Shown: piece by piece, positions 8,497 through 16,656 of the stretch | Layout of the letters: each line of letters starts with the position of its first letter | Numbering within the stretch: the stretch's first letter is position 1 | Assembly (NCBI GenBank): GCA_965230795.1 | Contig: OZ246020.1 | Location: 868,001-932,000, forward strand | DNA from: PZPK01 sp965230795 | GTDB taxonomy: Bacteria > Pseudomonadota > Gammaproteobacteria > Pseudomonadales > Oleiphilaceae | Direction: 5' to 3' | Length of the DNA: 64,000 nucleotides | Made by a program: the position numbers and the translations under genes | The notes under the pieces: generated by a model | Databases searched by the model: none | Told to the model about the DNA's origin: nothing | Seen by the model: the letters and a program-made list of their open reading frames with translations, nothing else

Positions 8497-9702
8497 ATGT
8501 TGGGGTTGTTGAGAATACTCGTTGTCGTCGCGTTGGTTTGGGTGCCGTTTAGCGCGAACGCTGACACCACTGCGCCGTATTCCAAGCCATACCACAAGCA
8601 GGGGCGAGGCTGGTATCCCTCTATCTACTGGTCTACCGGCCGCAATCTGGGTTCCTATTATTTCCCAAATACAGACGGCGAGCTTTTTGAGCAGCTCTCG
8701 GAAAGCGAATGGGACAAGGAAACCAACGGGCTGGTTTACTTCTATCGTCCTGATAGCCAATGGGCTTCAGAAGAACTTGAGGCACCCAGTTACTACGTCA
8801 ACGACGAAATCGTATTTAATCTCCGTGGTAATAGCTATACCGTAATTGAGCTACCCGCAGGTAGTTACGATATTACGGCGCGAAAAAGCCTGCTGCCCCT
8901 AATAGGTTTCGAGGCCTTTGATGATAAGTTGATGATAGCTTTCGACCTTAACCTCTTGGCCGATATTGGTATGGAGATTGACCCGGGATCGATCCATTAC
9001 ATTCGTCATTCGGAAGTGTCCCTTCCCGCGCGCTTGCATCCAGATTTGTCGCCGGACGATGAAATGGCGACAGCGGATGTTCAGCTTGTTGACGAGGAGC
9101 TGGCCCTTAGAGAAATGAGTAAAACTCGTTACCTCACTCATTCTTTCTGGACTCCCAATGATTCGGAGCGCGTCCAGGAGCTGCTGAAAGGCGAGATGCA
9201 GGACTATGGCTGGTTTTCCATTATCTGGCCTTGGTCCAATAACTTCATATTCGGATTTCCCTTATTTTATCTGCCCAGTGACATGTATCGGGAGCTGCGT
9301 GGTGGACCCGACCTGACGCTCGAAGAAGAGCTGTATGCACTAAGAGAAGATAAAGAGGAATACTTGGAGGCGATACAGGATCTCAGGCAGCCCAAGCGAA
9401 ACTGGCTGGCTCCCTGGCGCGCTCCTCGCTCCGGCTTGACTCTGAATGATGAATTGATGCTCGATCGCCTGGAGCGTGCGGCACAGGAAGGTGAGATCGT
9501 GAAGCCCAAATCGATGATCGAGCGTGAAGAGGCCCAAAGGCAGGCCGCTATTGAGGCAGCAGCTCAAGAAGATGAGTGGTGGTTCTGGCCAGATTTTGAC
9601 GGTAACGATGATTGGCGGCCACCTGAAATTGCCGGATTGAATCGTCGTATGGATGAAGAGCGACGTGCGGAGTTCAAGCGTATGATGCAGGTGTTGAATT
9701 AA
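8497..9702 (+). CDS. Exported DUF2846-like protein
   Basis: This is a secreted or membrane-associated protein of unknown role. From the ATG at 8497 (AGGG 9 bases upstream) it has 401 residues. A start at 8464 would add 11 residues but lacks a ribosome site. A signal peptide spans about residues 1-21 (ILVVVALVWVPFSANAD). Residues around 60-140 resemble DUF2846 (NGLVYFYRPDSQW, YYVNDEIVFNLRGNSY, ELPAGSYDI). The C-terminal half contains a hydrophobic Trp-rich stretch (WFSIIWPWSNNFIFGFPLFYLP) and a highly charged Glu/Arg helical tail. It is followed by a terminator. The domain assignment is from pattern memory. Confidence 0.7.
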   Translation: MLGLLRILVVVALVWVPFSANADTTAPYSKPYHKQGRGWYPSIYWSTGRNLGSYYFPNTDGELFEQLSESEWDKETNGLVYFYRPDSQWASEELEAPSYYVNDEIVFNLRGNSYTVIELPAGSYDITARKSLLPLIGFEAFDDKLMIAFDLNLLADIGMEIDPGSIHYIRHSEVSLPARLHPDLSPDDEMATADVQLVDEELALREMSKTRYLTHSFWTPNDSERVQELLKGEMQDYGWFSIIWPWSNNFIFGFPLFYLPSDMYRELRGGPDLTLEEELYALREDKEEYLEAIQDLRQPKRNWLAPWRAPRSGLTLNDELMLDRLERAAQEGEIVKPKSMIEREEAQRQAAIEAAAQEDEWWFWPDFDGNDDWRPPEIAGLNRRMDEERRAEFKRMMQVLN

Positions 9703-9747
9703 CTTCGTAGCTTTTTGTCTCGAGGGATCAAATTAGCGCAAAAACTA

Positions 9748-9771
9748 ACGGGCCAGCAGGCCCGTTTTTTT
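9748..9771 (+). terminator. Intrinsic terminator after the DUF2846-like gene
   Basis: Stem ACGGGCC / GGCCCGT with loop AGCA and seven T residues. Confidence 0.92.
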
Positions 9772-9922
9772 GTTTCAATTATGCTTTTCTTTTAAAGATA
9801 TCAATAGCTTGAGCAAGACTGAGGTGTCCTCAAATGCTTCCTCTGTCACATTACTGAAAAATGCGGTATTTGTGATTGACAGTGACCGATAAATCGTTAA
9901 AATGCGCATCTCGATTTGAGTT

Positions 9923-9998
9923 GGGTGGTTAGCTCAGCTGGGAGAGCATCGCCCTTACAAGGCGAGGGTCACAGGTTCGATCCCTGTACCACCCACCA
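9923..9998 (+). tRNA. tRNA-Val (anticodon TAC), copy 1
   Basis: A 76-base cloverleaf with acceptor stem GGGTGGT / ACCACCC, anticodon loop CTTACAA between TCGCC and GGCGA, T-loop GGTTCGATC and an encoded CCA end. It is identical to the copy at 10163-10238. Confidence 0.98.
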
Positions 9999-10053
9999 AA
10001 CTCATCTCTGGAAGCGATGACTTCGAGGGATGAGAAAATCGTTGCATGGTCGC

Positions 10054-10130
10054 GGACCGGTAGTTCAGTTGGTTAGAATACCGGCCTGTCACGCCGGGGG
10101 TCGCGGGTTCGAGTCCCGTCCGGTCCGCCA
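10054..10130 (+). tRNA. tRNA-Asp (anticodon GTC), copy 1
   Basis: A 77-base cloverleaf with acceptor stem GGACCGG / CCGGTCC, anticodon loop CTGTCAC, T-loop GGTTCGAGTC, discriminator G and encoded CCA. Identical to the copy at 10303-10379. Confidence 0.98.
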
Positions 10131-10162
10131 ATAATGCATCAGTCTTGAATCGATACCCAAAT

Positions 10163-10238
10163 GGGTGGTTAGCTCAGCTGGGAGAGCATCGCCCTTACAA
10201 GGCGAGGGTCACAGGTTCGATCCCTGTACCACCCACCA
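10163..10238 (+). tRNA. tRNA-Val (anticodon TAC), copy 2
   Basis: Exact duplicate of the gene at 9923-9998. The spacers between the tRNAs differ, so only the gene bodies have been kept identical. Confidence 0.98.
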
Positions 10239-10302
10239 AACGCCTTCTTAGCGTAAGGGTAATAGCTTGCACGCAATGCAGGCGAAGAAGTGTAAAGATC
10301 GC

Positions 10303-10379
10303 GGACCGGTAGTTCAGTTGGTTAGAATACCGGCCTGTCACGCCGGGGGTCGCGGGTTCGAGTCCCGTCCGGTCCGCCA
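10303..10379 (+). tRNA. tRNA-Asp (anticodon GTC), copy 2
   Basis: Exact duplicate of the gene at 10054-10130. Its 3' end and following bases are repeated as an orphan fragment at 10552-10573. Confidence 0.98.
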
Positions 10380-10396
10380 ATTTACAAAAAAAGAAG

Positions 10397-10417
10397 CACC
10401 CTGTTGGGTGTTTTTTT
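10397..10417 (+). terminator. Intrinsic terminator after the tRNA cluster
   Basis: Stem CACCC / GGGTG with loop TGTT, followed by seven T residues, 18 bases past the last tRNA. Confidence 0.85.
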
Positions 10418-10440
10418 ATGCCTGAAATAAAGTGGGACGA

Positions 10441-10537
10441 GAACCCGCGAAGCGGTTCTGACAAACTGCGATTAAAGAGCAGTTTGGACAGCGAGACGAA
10501 GGAACGCTGCCCCGAAGGGGGCTTGACGACCTTAAGG
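10441..10537 (+). repeat. Array of five consecutive small hairpins
   Basis: Five short inverted repeats follow one another: GAACC / GGTTC around GCGAAGC (10441-10458), CAAACTGC / GCAGTTTG (10462-10486), CAGCG / CGCTG (10489-10509), CCCC-GAA-GGGG (10510-10520) and CCTTAAGG (10530-10537). Two have GAA mini-loops, the very stable GCGAAGC type. There is no credible protein in the stretch. The array ends just before the orphan tRNA-Asp 3' end. Confidence 0.7.
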
Positions 10538-10551
10538 CCGCTCAAGATAAA

Positions 10552-10573
10552 TCCCGTCCGGTCCGCCAATTTA
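10552..10573 (+). repeat. Orphan copy of the tRNA-Asp 3' end
   Basis: The 22 bases from TCCCGTCC through CCGCCA to ATTTA are identical to 10363-10384, the T-arm/acceptor 3' end of tRNA-Asp copy 2 plus its first flanking bases. The offset is 189 bases. The following segment with CGCCCTAGGGGTG also resembles a decayed copy of the tRNA terminator. It is either a scar of tandem tRNA loss or a direct repeat left by an element that used tRNA-Asp as attachment site. Confidence 0.75.
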
Positions 10574-10835
10574 AAGAAAACAAGCGCCCTAGGGGTGTTT
10601 TCCAGTCTTAGCTATTTGAATTTTCGTATACCTCTTTACCCAGGGCCTTATGGCTGCTGTCTGTCTGTTTTCCCGACTAAGCGAAATGCACTGAGTTGTT
10701 GTGACCGAGCAGGTCAGCATGGAGTTATGTTGGGTTTTGTGAAGGCGCTCAAATCGGTAAAAAACACTGTCATAAAAGTGTCATCACAACCTTCTAATCT
10801 GCTCTCGATTCCAAAAAGAGTAGAAGAGACAAGTA
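10574..10835. other. Intergenic stretch without recognised gene
   Basis: About 260 bases between the orphan tRNA fragment and the small acidic reading frame. Apart from the weak terminator-like CGCCCTAGGGGTG at its start I see no gene, promoter or repeat that I can support. Confidence 0.5.
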
Positions 10836-10919
10836 ATGAGTGATTACGAAGAAGAGTTGTTAGAACAAGATACCCAGGAATTTGAGGATGATGAAGTTGA
10901 TGACGCGGAGGAACTCTAG
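10836..10919 (+). CDS. Possible 27-residue acidic small protein
   Basis: A short frame from ATG to TAG encodes a peptide with 15 Asp/Glu residues and no basic residue (it begins MSDYEEELLEQD). A purine-rich stretch (AAGAGA) lies upstream, at somewhat long spacing. The extreme acidity and the unbroken frame suggest a real small protein, but I know no family for it and chance cannot be excluded. It is convergent with the AraC-type gene. Confidence 0.35.
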   Translation: MSDYEEELLEQDTQEFEDDEVDDAEEL

Positions 10920-10949
10920 CGCTCTCGTCGTCTAAAAAATTTTGTCGAA

Positions 10950-11990
10950 TCAAGACAGTCTTCTGAATTCTCCTGGGCTAAGCCCCGTCCAACGTTTGAA
11001 TGCCCGTTGAAAAGCTGCGGGAGAGGAAAAGCCCAGCAAAAATGCGATTTCCGTGAAATTGTGTTCGGTATCCGCGACGTAGGTTTTTGCCAGGGCCTCG
11101 CGGGTCTCATCCAAAATGCTGTGATAGTGAAGGTTCTCCGCCTTCAAGCGCCGTCGCAGAGTCCAGCCCGCCATGCCCATTTTGTCAGCCACCTCATCTA
11201 TTTTAGGTGGTGAGCCCGTCAATAGAGTTCCGATAAGCTCAATCACCCGATCTCGCAAGGTTCGGCCTTTTGCAAGTTGGGTCTTTTTCTGCTCACAAAC
11301 AGCCCGGACTTCCAAATGATTGGCTTCATTGGCGTAGAAAACCGGCGATTTCTCCATGCCTCGTTTGAAGACGAGCGCATTGCGCTTAGCACCAAATTGC
11401 ACCGGGCAGTTGAAGCGTTGTTCATATGCATCCTGATATTGCCGGTTCGTGTATTCCACCTCTACATGGTGCAGGACCTTATCTTCTTTACTTAGCCAGA
11501 TTGATAGCTCAAACCAGGTACTGAGCATGGAGTCCACGACAAAATAGTTGTAGTGATTGTAGGGGCTGATGGAATAAAACTGTGTCACCAGTCGATGTGC
11601 GTCCATATAGCAGGACGAGTGGCCGCGGGTATTCTGACTGCTTAGGGTTTCGAACTCGATCAGTGTTTCCAGGGCCCCGCGTAGATCCCTGGCAGTCATG
11701 GCTGCAAAGCCTGCCAATCCAATATCTGAAATCAACATCTTCGAGCCCATGATCAGACCAAATTCGGGAGTTTTGCTGAGCCGAATGGCTTCGTGACCAA
11801 GGCGCATGAACTTGGGAATGCTGATGCGGGCGTCGGGCGTCGTCAGGTATTCCTGGTTAAGGTTGAAGCGATCCAGTAAATCAATGGAGGATATTTTTAA
11901 GTGCCGCATGGTAGCCAGAATGGCATGAACAAAGTTGACCGATATGTCTCCCAGAGGAATCTTGTTGGAGCTCATGGTAAAAAATCGCAT
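10950..11990 (-). CDS. AraC-family transcriptional regulator
   Basis: This is a DNA-binding regulator of 346 residues. The N-terminal two thirds match the AraC-type ligand-binding fold shared by several AraC regulators of amino-acid and lipid use (DARISIPKFMRLGHEAIRL, FGLIMGSKMLISDIGLAGFAAMTA). The C-terminal part carries the two helix-turn-helix motifs: KIDEVADKMGMAGWTLRRRLKAE and FTEIAFLLGFSSPAAFQRAFKRWTGLSPGEFR. The ATG at 11990 is used; a second Met five codons in is equally possible, and neither has a clear ribosome site. The gene is divergent from the dienoyl-CoA reductase gene, whose promoter region holds a perfect palindrome at 12029-12040. The simplest inference is that it controls that gene. 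Confidence 0.92.
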   Translation of the reverse strand: MRFFTMSSNKIPLGDISVNFVHAILATMRHLKISSIDLLDRFNLNQEYLTTPDARISIPKFMRLGHEAIRLSKTPEFGLIMGSKMLISDIGLAGFAAMTARDLRGALETLIEFETLSSQNTRGHSSCYMDAHRLVTQFYSISPYNHYNYFVVDSMLSTWFELSIWLSKEDKVLHHVEVEYTNRQYQDAYEQRFNCPVQFGAKRNALVFKRGMEKSPVFYANEANHLEVRAVCEQKKTQLAKGRTLRDRVIELIGTLLTGSPPKIDEVADKMGMAGWTLRRRLKAENLHYHSILDETREALAKTYVADTEHNFTEIAFLLGFSSPAAFQRAFKRWTGLSPGEFRRLS

Positions 11991-12028
11991 AGTTAAAAGA
12001 GTAATGTTAATTTAAGATACAAAAATGT

Positions 12029-12040
12029 TCACTATAGTGA
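12029..12040. promoter_or_regulatory. Palindromic operator candidate between the AraC-type gene and fadH
   Basis: TCACTATAGTGA is a perfect 12-bp palindrome. It lies directly upstream of a plausible promoter for fadH: TTGTTG at 12041, 16 bases, then TATACT at 12063-12068. That position suits an activator or repressor site. AraC-type proteins usually prefer direct repeats, so another regulator, for instance TetR-type, could be the user. Confidence 0.45.
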
Positions 12041-12115
12041 TTGTTGGTTCAGTACATGATCTATACTTTATGGCTCCTCTAAATAATAACCTCCCTGATT
12101 AAATGGAGATCATTG

Positions 12116-14161
12116 ATGAGCGAAGCCAGTCATTCCAAGCATTATCCGAATTTATTAGCCCCTCTGGATTTGGGTTTTACTACCCTGAAAAACCGCGTAC
12201 TGATGGGATCCATGCATACCGGGCTCGAAGAGTCGCCCAATGGTTTTGAAAAAATGGCCGCTTTTTACGCCGAGCGCGCTCGTGGAGGTGTCGGCATTAT
12301 CGTCACTGGTGGTATTGCGCCTAACGAGGCCGGTGCGGTAGGCCCTGGTGCTGGCAAAATGAGTAATGAAGAAGAATCTGATGAGCATAAGGTCGTGACG
12401 CAGGCGGTTCATGAAGCCGGCGGCAAGATCTGTATGCAGATTCTGCACGCGGGACGCTATGCCTATCATCCCAAGCTGGTTGCCCCTTCAGCTGTTCAGG
12501 CACCGATCAATCCTTTTGTGCCACATGAATTGACGGAAGAAGAGATTGAAGAACAAATTGAAGCCTTCGTTAACTGTGCTGCCCTGGCTCAGCGAGCGGG
12601 CTATGACGGTGTAGAGGTCATGGGCTCGGAAGGATACTTCATCAACCAGTTCATCGTATCCCACGTCAACAAGCGTACAGATCGTTGGGGTGGATCCTAT
12701 GAGAATCGGATCCGTTTGCCGCTGGAGATAGTCAGTCAAATTCGCGAACGAGTCGGGACTGACTTTATTATCATCTATCGCCTCTCCATGCTTGATCTGA
12801 TCGAAGATGGTAGCACTTGGGACGAGGTGGTTCTGCTGGCAAAGGAAATTGAGAAAGCAGGTGCGACTATTATCAATACCGGAATTGGCTGGCACGAAGC
12901 TCGCGTGCCGACTATTGCCACCATGGTTCCCCGAGCGGCTTTTACCAAAGTTACAGCCAAGCTGAAGGGTGAGATTTCCATTCCGCTGGTGACCACAAAC
13001 CGAATCAATATGCCTGATGTGGCGGAAAAAGTGCTGGCGGATGGTCATGCCGATATGGTCTCCATGGCTCGACCTTTCCTGGCAGATGCAGATTTTGTTG
13101 CCAAGGCTGAGCAGGGCAAAGCGGATGAGATCAATACCTGTATCGGTTGTAACCAGGCGTGTCTCGATCATACTTTCCAGATGAAGCTGACGTCCTGTCT
13201 TGTGAATCCGCGTGCATGTCATGAGACCGAGCTTGTGTACGTCAAGACCCAATCGCCCAAGAAAATCGCAGTGATTGGTGCAGGCCCGGCTGGACTGGCT
13301 TGTTCAACCATCGCTGCTGAACGTGGTCACGATGTGACTTTGTTTGACTCCAACAGCGAGATTGGTGGGCAGTTCAATGTAGCGAAGCTGATTCCGGGTA
13401 AGGAAGAGTTCTACGAAACCTTGCGATATTTCGGTCAGATGATCAAAAAGACCGGAGTGAATTTGCAGTTGAATACCCGTGTATCAGCGGAAGATCTGGC
13501 TAATCAGGGCTACGATGAGATTATTCTGGCCACCGGTATCGCGCCACGGACTCCGGAGATTCCAGGCGTGGATCGTGAAAATGTCATCGGTTATCTCGAT
13601 GCCTTGCTGGGTCGCAAACCCGTCGGCAAACGTGTGGCGATTGTAGGTGCAGGCGGCATTGGTTTTGATGTAGCGGAATACATTACCCACGATGGTAAAT
13701 CGCCCAGTATGGATATTGATCTGTTCATGAAAGAATGGGGAGTTGATTTGAATATGGAACATCAGGGCGGCATCAAGGGTGTTGAGCCGCACTTGCCCCT
13801 GGTCTCCCGTGAGGTATATCTGCTGCAACGCAAAAAATCCAAAGTGGGCAAGAATCTTGGCAAGACCACCGGCTGGATTCATCGTACTTCCCTGAAGAAT
13901 CGCAATGTGAAGATGATCAACGGTTGTTCCTACGAGCGCATTGATGATCAGGGATTCCAAATTCTGGTTAATGATGAACCCAAGACTTTGGAAGTGGATA
14001 CCGTGATTATCTGTGCGGGTCAGGATCCGCTACGAGAGTTGCAAAGTGATCTGGAAGCCGCAGGTGAAAACGTGCACCTGATTGGTGGTGCTGATGTGGC
14101 GGCCGAGCTGGACGCCAAGCGAGCCATCAACCAAGGGGCAAGATTAGCTGCTTCTTTGTAA
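12116..14161 (+). CDS. fadH: NADPH-dependent 2,4-dienoyl-CoA reductase
   Basis: The enzyme reduces 2,4-dienoyl-CoA made during beta-oxidation of unsaturated fatty acids with even-position double bonds. The 681-residue protein has an N-terminal Old-Yellow-Enzyme TIM barrel binding FMN (about 1-335, RVLMGSMHTGLEE, GSYENRIRLPLEI), a 4Fe-4S cluster with Cys342, 345, 349 and 361 (spacing CxxCxxxCx11C, the FadH pattern), and C-terminal FAD and NADPH domains (IAVIGAGPAGLACS near 385; VAIVGAGGIGFDVAEYI near 505). The ATG at 12116 follows GGAG by 7 bases; the TTG just before it is not preferred. A related OYE-family enal reductase is the alternative, but length and cluster favour FadH. Confidence 0.9.
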   Translation: MSEASHSKHYPNLLAPLDLGFTTLKNRVLMGSMHTGLEESPNGFEKMAAFYAERARGGVGIIVTGGIAPNEAGAVGPGAGKMSNEEESDEHKVVTQAVHEAGGKICMQILHAGRYAYHPKLVAPSAVQAPINPFVPHELTEEEIEEQIEAFVNCAALAQRAGYDGVEVMGSEGYFINQFIVSHVNKRTDRWGGSYENRIRLPLEIVSQIRERVGTDFIIIYRLSMLDLIEDGSTWDEVVLLAKEIEKAGATIINTGIGWHEARVPTIATMVPRAAFTKVTAKLKGEISIPLVTTNRINMPDVAEKVLADGHADMVSMARPFLADADFVAKAEQGKADEINTCIGCNQACLDHTFQMKLTSCLVNPRACHETELVYVKTQSPKKIAVIGAGPAGLACSTIAAERGHDVTLFDSNSEIGGQFNVAKLIPGKEEFYETLRYFGQMIKKTGVNLQLNTRVSAEDLANQGYDEIILATGIAPRTPEIPGVDRENVIGYLDALLGRKPVGKRVAIVGAGGIGFDVAEYITHDGKSPSMDIDLFMKEWGVDLNMEHQGGIKGVEPHLPLVSREVYLLQRKKSKVGKNLGKTTGWIHRTSLKNRNVKMINGCSYERIDDQGFQILVNDEPKTLEVDTVIICAGQDPLRELQSDLEAAGENVHLIGGADVAAELDAKRAINQGARLAASL

Positions 14162-14185
14162 GAATTCCCGCTAGTACTTCTCTCC

Positions 14186-14216
14186 AGGGATTGTCCGTAG
14201 CTTTCGGGCAATCCCT
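14186..14216 (+). terminator. Hairpin after fadH
   Basis: A 12-bp stem with one G-T pair (AGGGATTGTCCG / CGGGCAATCCCT, loop TAGCTTT) lies 25 bases after the stop. The T-tract is poor, so it may be a weak terminator or an mRNA 3' stabiliser. Confidence 0.6.
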
Positions 14217-14355
14217 CATTCCTTCCTGGCAGCTGTTTGCAATCTTCTGTTTTGTGAATCTTGTCGAACAATAAATTGTCGAATTGCGTGTGCATTACGT
14301 CGGATCAACTAAACTGGAAAAAACATCTTGCTTGTTTCTTCGCTTAGGGGATCTT

Positions 14356-15672
14356 ATGGGAAACCGGGGAGCCGGTATTCATGCCGCAATCTACTTTATT
14401 CGCAATCGTGCCGTCAGTCGGCATATGCTGTTTTCAGAGTTCGAAGCCTTGCTGGATGGTTTGGGGGCTTTGCCTGATTATGAGGATGAAGAGGCAAAAG
14501 CGGTCTACACATTGATCGACAAGACCGGAAAGATAAGGGCGGCGGTTTTTTTTCTGCTGTACTTTGATGAGGACGGCCGTGCAGATTCCGGCTGGAATGT
14601 TCCGGTCGAGCGTTTAGCTGAAATCAGTGGCAGTGGTCCGGACCTGGGGGGAGGCCCCATACGACTGGCCTGCAAATCCCAGTGTTCCATCAATTGGCAC
14701 CGGGACGATCTCTGGGATCCTGACATGACACCCGGTAGTAATGATTTTTTGCTTGTTAAAAAGGCGGTGGAAGAAAACCGTTTGCGCTTCAAATTTGAAG
14801 CGCCTGAGGAGGATGTACCTACGCTTGCCGCATCAGGTGGCAATGATGACTCCATCGACGAAGATCTGGCTCTTGCCTCCGACAACGACAAGCGCATCAA
14901 ACTCGCACGTTTGCTGAAAGAACAGCGTTTACGGATACGTACGCTCGAAGCCTATCGAGAAAAAGCTGATGACAATTCTGATCGGGAGCAGCGCATCCTG
15001 ATTCATGCCTACAAGAATGAAATTCAGGAATTACGTCAGCAGATTGAACATCTCAAGCTCAACAACGAAAAACTGCAGGAAAAACTGTCCGCTCGCAATG
15101 AGCAGTACATCAGTTTGCAGGACAAGGTATCTGGGCAGTCACAGCTCGTAGAGGATCTGGAACGCAAGCTGAAAAATGCCTCGGCTGGAGAAAAGGAAAA
15201 ACTGGAAAAGCAGAAGCTGGAAGCTGAACTGGTGTTGTTGCGGGAACAATTGGATCGTCGGGACATTGATCTGGCCTATCGTGATGAACGTGAGGAGCAG
15301 CTTCGGGCCGAGTTGGAAGAGCTCAAGGAAAATCCTGCGATCGCTGGCAGTGATGATGCCATCATCGAAAAGCTGAAAGAACTGGAAGTGGTTTACACCG
15401 CATACCATCCGGGTGCGGGTCACATCACCATGAGTTCCAATGAGATTCGCGAGTATGTGGAGAATCCCATCGCTTTCGTTGCCAGCAAGTGCTTTGTGAC
15501 AGAGGAGCATTATCGGGCATGGCTTGAGCACTATGAACATCCTGTCTGTAAGCAGCGCCTGTCGGATGGCACCAGTTGTCACCATGCTGTCGAGAAAATC
15601 AGTTCACCCAGTGAGTTTGAACCAGGTATTGATGATCGGTGCGCAGAGCACCAGCCTGAGGATCTTGAGTAG
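14356..15672 (+). CDS. Large coiled-coil protein, function unknown
   Basis: I do not recognise the family. The ATG at 14356 with AGGGG five bases upstream gives 438 residues; the open frame before it looks non-coding. The N-terminal globular part (about 1-170) has the patterns GNRGAGIHAAIYFIRNRAVSR and FFLLYFDEDGRADSGWNVP. A long charged coiled coil follows (about 180-350, many Glu, Lys, Leu and Gln), then a compact C-terminal domain (about 355-438). The last part has several Cys and His residues (KCFVTEEHYRAWLEHYEHPVC, CHHAV, RCAEH) that could bind a metal. No signal peptide or membrane segment is seen, so it should be cytosolic. Neighbours do not reveal a role. Confidence 0.7.
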   Translation: MGNRGAGIHAAIYFIRNRAVSRHMLFSEFEALLDGLGALPDYEDEEAKAVYTLIDKTGKIRAAVFFLLYFDEDGRADSGWNVPVERLAEISGSGPDLGGGPIRLACKSQCSINWHRDDLWDPDMTPGSNDFLLVKKAVEENRLRFKFEAPEEDVPTLAASGGNDDSIDEDLALASDNDKRIKLARLLKEQRLRIRTLEAYREKADDNSDREQRILIHAYKNEIQELRQQIEHLKLNNEKLQEKLSARNEQYISLQDKVSGQSQLVEDLERKLKNASAGEKEKLEKQKLEAELVLLREQLDRRDIDLAYRDEREEQLRAELEELKENPAIAGSDDAIIEKLKELEVVYTAYHPGAGHITMSSNEIREYVENPIAFVASKCFVTEEHYRAWLEHYEHPVCKQRLSDGTSCHHAVEKISSPSEFEPGIDDRCAEHQPEDLE

Positions 15673-15696
15673 TCGCTGGTTGAAAGGATGTAATGC

Positions 15697-16656
15697 GTGA
15701 GTACTACTCTGTGTCTGTCAGACCTGTCTGATCTGTTTGCAATACTTCCTCAAGTCGAAGAGCTTCCTAACGCGGTGTTACCGCAGTTCACTGGCGAGCT
15801 TCATTGTTTGCGCCTGGATCGTGTCCACCCGTTTATTTCCGGCAACAAGTGGTACAAGTTGAAATACCACCTGGAGTCTGCGTTGGCAGAAGGAAAGCGC
15901 TCGCTTGTCAGTTTTGGTGGTGCCTACTCCAATCACCTGCATGCCCTGGCTTATGCGGGATACAAGTTGGGATTGAAGACTAAAGGTTTGGTTCGTGGAG
16001 AATCTCCGGCATCGCTGTCTCCCACCTTACAGGACTGTCAACGCTGGGGTATGCAGATTGAATGGGTTAGCCGACACGACTTTCGCAGTCTGGCTCCAAT
16101 GCAGGCAGAAGCGCGCGTTCAATCTCTTTATCCTGATGCCTGGGTGGTGCCCGAGGGAGGGGAAAGTCCTCTAGCCATGCTGGGTCTGGCAGAGATGTTC
16201 TCGCGAGTATTGGAATCGGCCGAGCCGAACTATGATCTCGTTGTTTGTCCTGTTGGATCCGGTACGACCCTCGCGGGACTCGTGGCATCGACGTCGCCGG
16301 ACGCGTTCTGTCTTGGTTTTTCTGCCCTTAAAGGTGCCTATGATCTTGAGCACCGGGTTGAACAGTTGATTGTGCATGAGGCTTCCCACGCCCGCTGGGA
16401 AATATCCCATGACTACCATTTTGGAGGCTTTGCCAAACTTAATCCCCGATTGCGAGAATTCATCTCGGATATTCACGCCAGATTTGGTCTGTTGCTGGAT
16501 CCAGTCTACACAGGGAAGGCCCTGTTTGGTCTGGCTGAGTGGGTCCGTCAGGAGCGGATTGACCTCGATTCCAGAATTCTGTTTGTTCACACCGGTGGCT
16601 TACAGGGCTGGCGGGGGTTTGGTGAGTCGAGGCCAGTCTTCGGGAACAATGAATAG
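15697..16656 (+). CDS. PLP-dependent D-cysteine desulfhydrase / ACC-deaminase family enzyme
   Basis: This is a fold-type II pyridoxal-phosphate enzyme of 319 residues. The PLP lysine is Lys51 in SGNKWYKLKYHL. SFGGAYSNHLHALAYAG holds the cofactor/substrate-binding Ser-Asn, and VCPVGSGTTLAGL binds phosphate. The family splits amino acids such as D-cysteine or 1-aminocyclopropane-1-carboxylate. The exact substrate cannot be read here; D-cysteine desulfhydrase-like is the safer label. The start is GTG with AAGGA upstream; an ATG 4 bases earlier is out of frame. Its last 57 bases overlap the 3' end of the oppositely oriented DUF1853 gene. Confidence 0.85.
   Translation: MSTTLCLSDLSDLFAILPQVEELPNAVLPQFTGELHCLRLDRVHPFISGNKWYKLKYHLESALAEGKRSLVSFGGAYSNHLHALAYAGYKLGLKTKGLVRGESPASLSPTLQDCQRWGMQIEWVSRHDFRSLAPMQAEARVQSLYPDAWVVPEGGESPLAMLGLAEMFSRVLESAEPNYDLVVCPVGSGTTLAGLVASTSPDAFCLGFSALKGAYDLEHRVEQLIVHEASHARWEISHDYHFGGFAKLNPRLREFISDIHARFGLLLDPVYTGKALFGLAEWVRQERIDLDSRILFVHTGGLQGWRGFGESRPVFGNNE

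Noticed and set aside
10195..10569. Minus-strand frame with peptides such as ADRTGLEPATPG and GGTGIEPVTLAL
   Set aside because: It is the antisense reading of the tRNA-Val and tRNA-Asp genes, a well-known false protein.
10418..10843. Plus-strand frame of 141 codons behind the tRNA cluster
   Set aside because: It only reads through the hairpin array and the orphan tRNA fragment; no coding pattern or ribosome site.
12488..13252. Long minus-strand frame opposite fadH
   Set aside because: Antisense shadow; composition follows the codon pattern of fadH.
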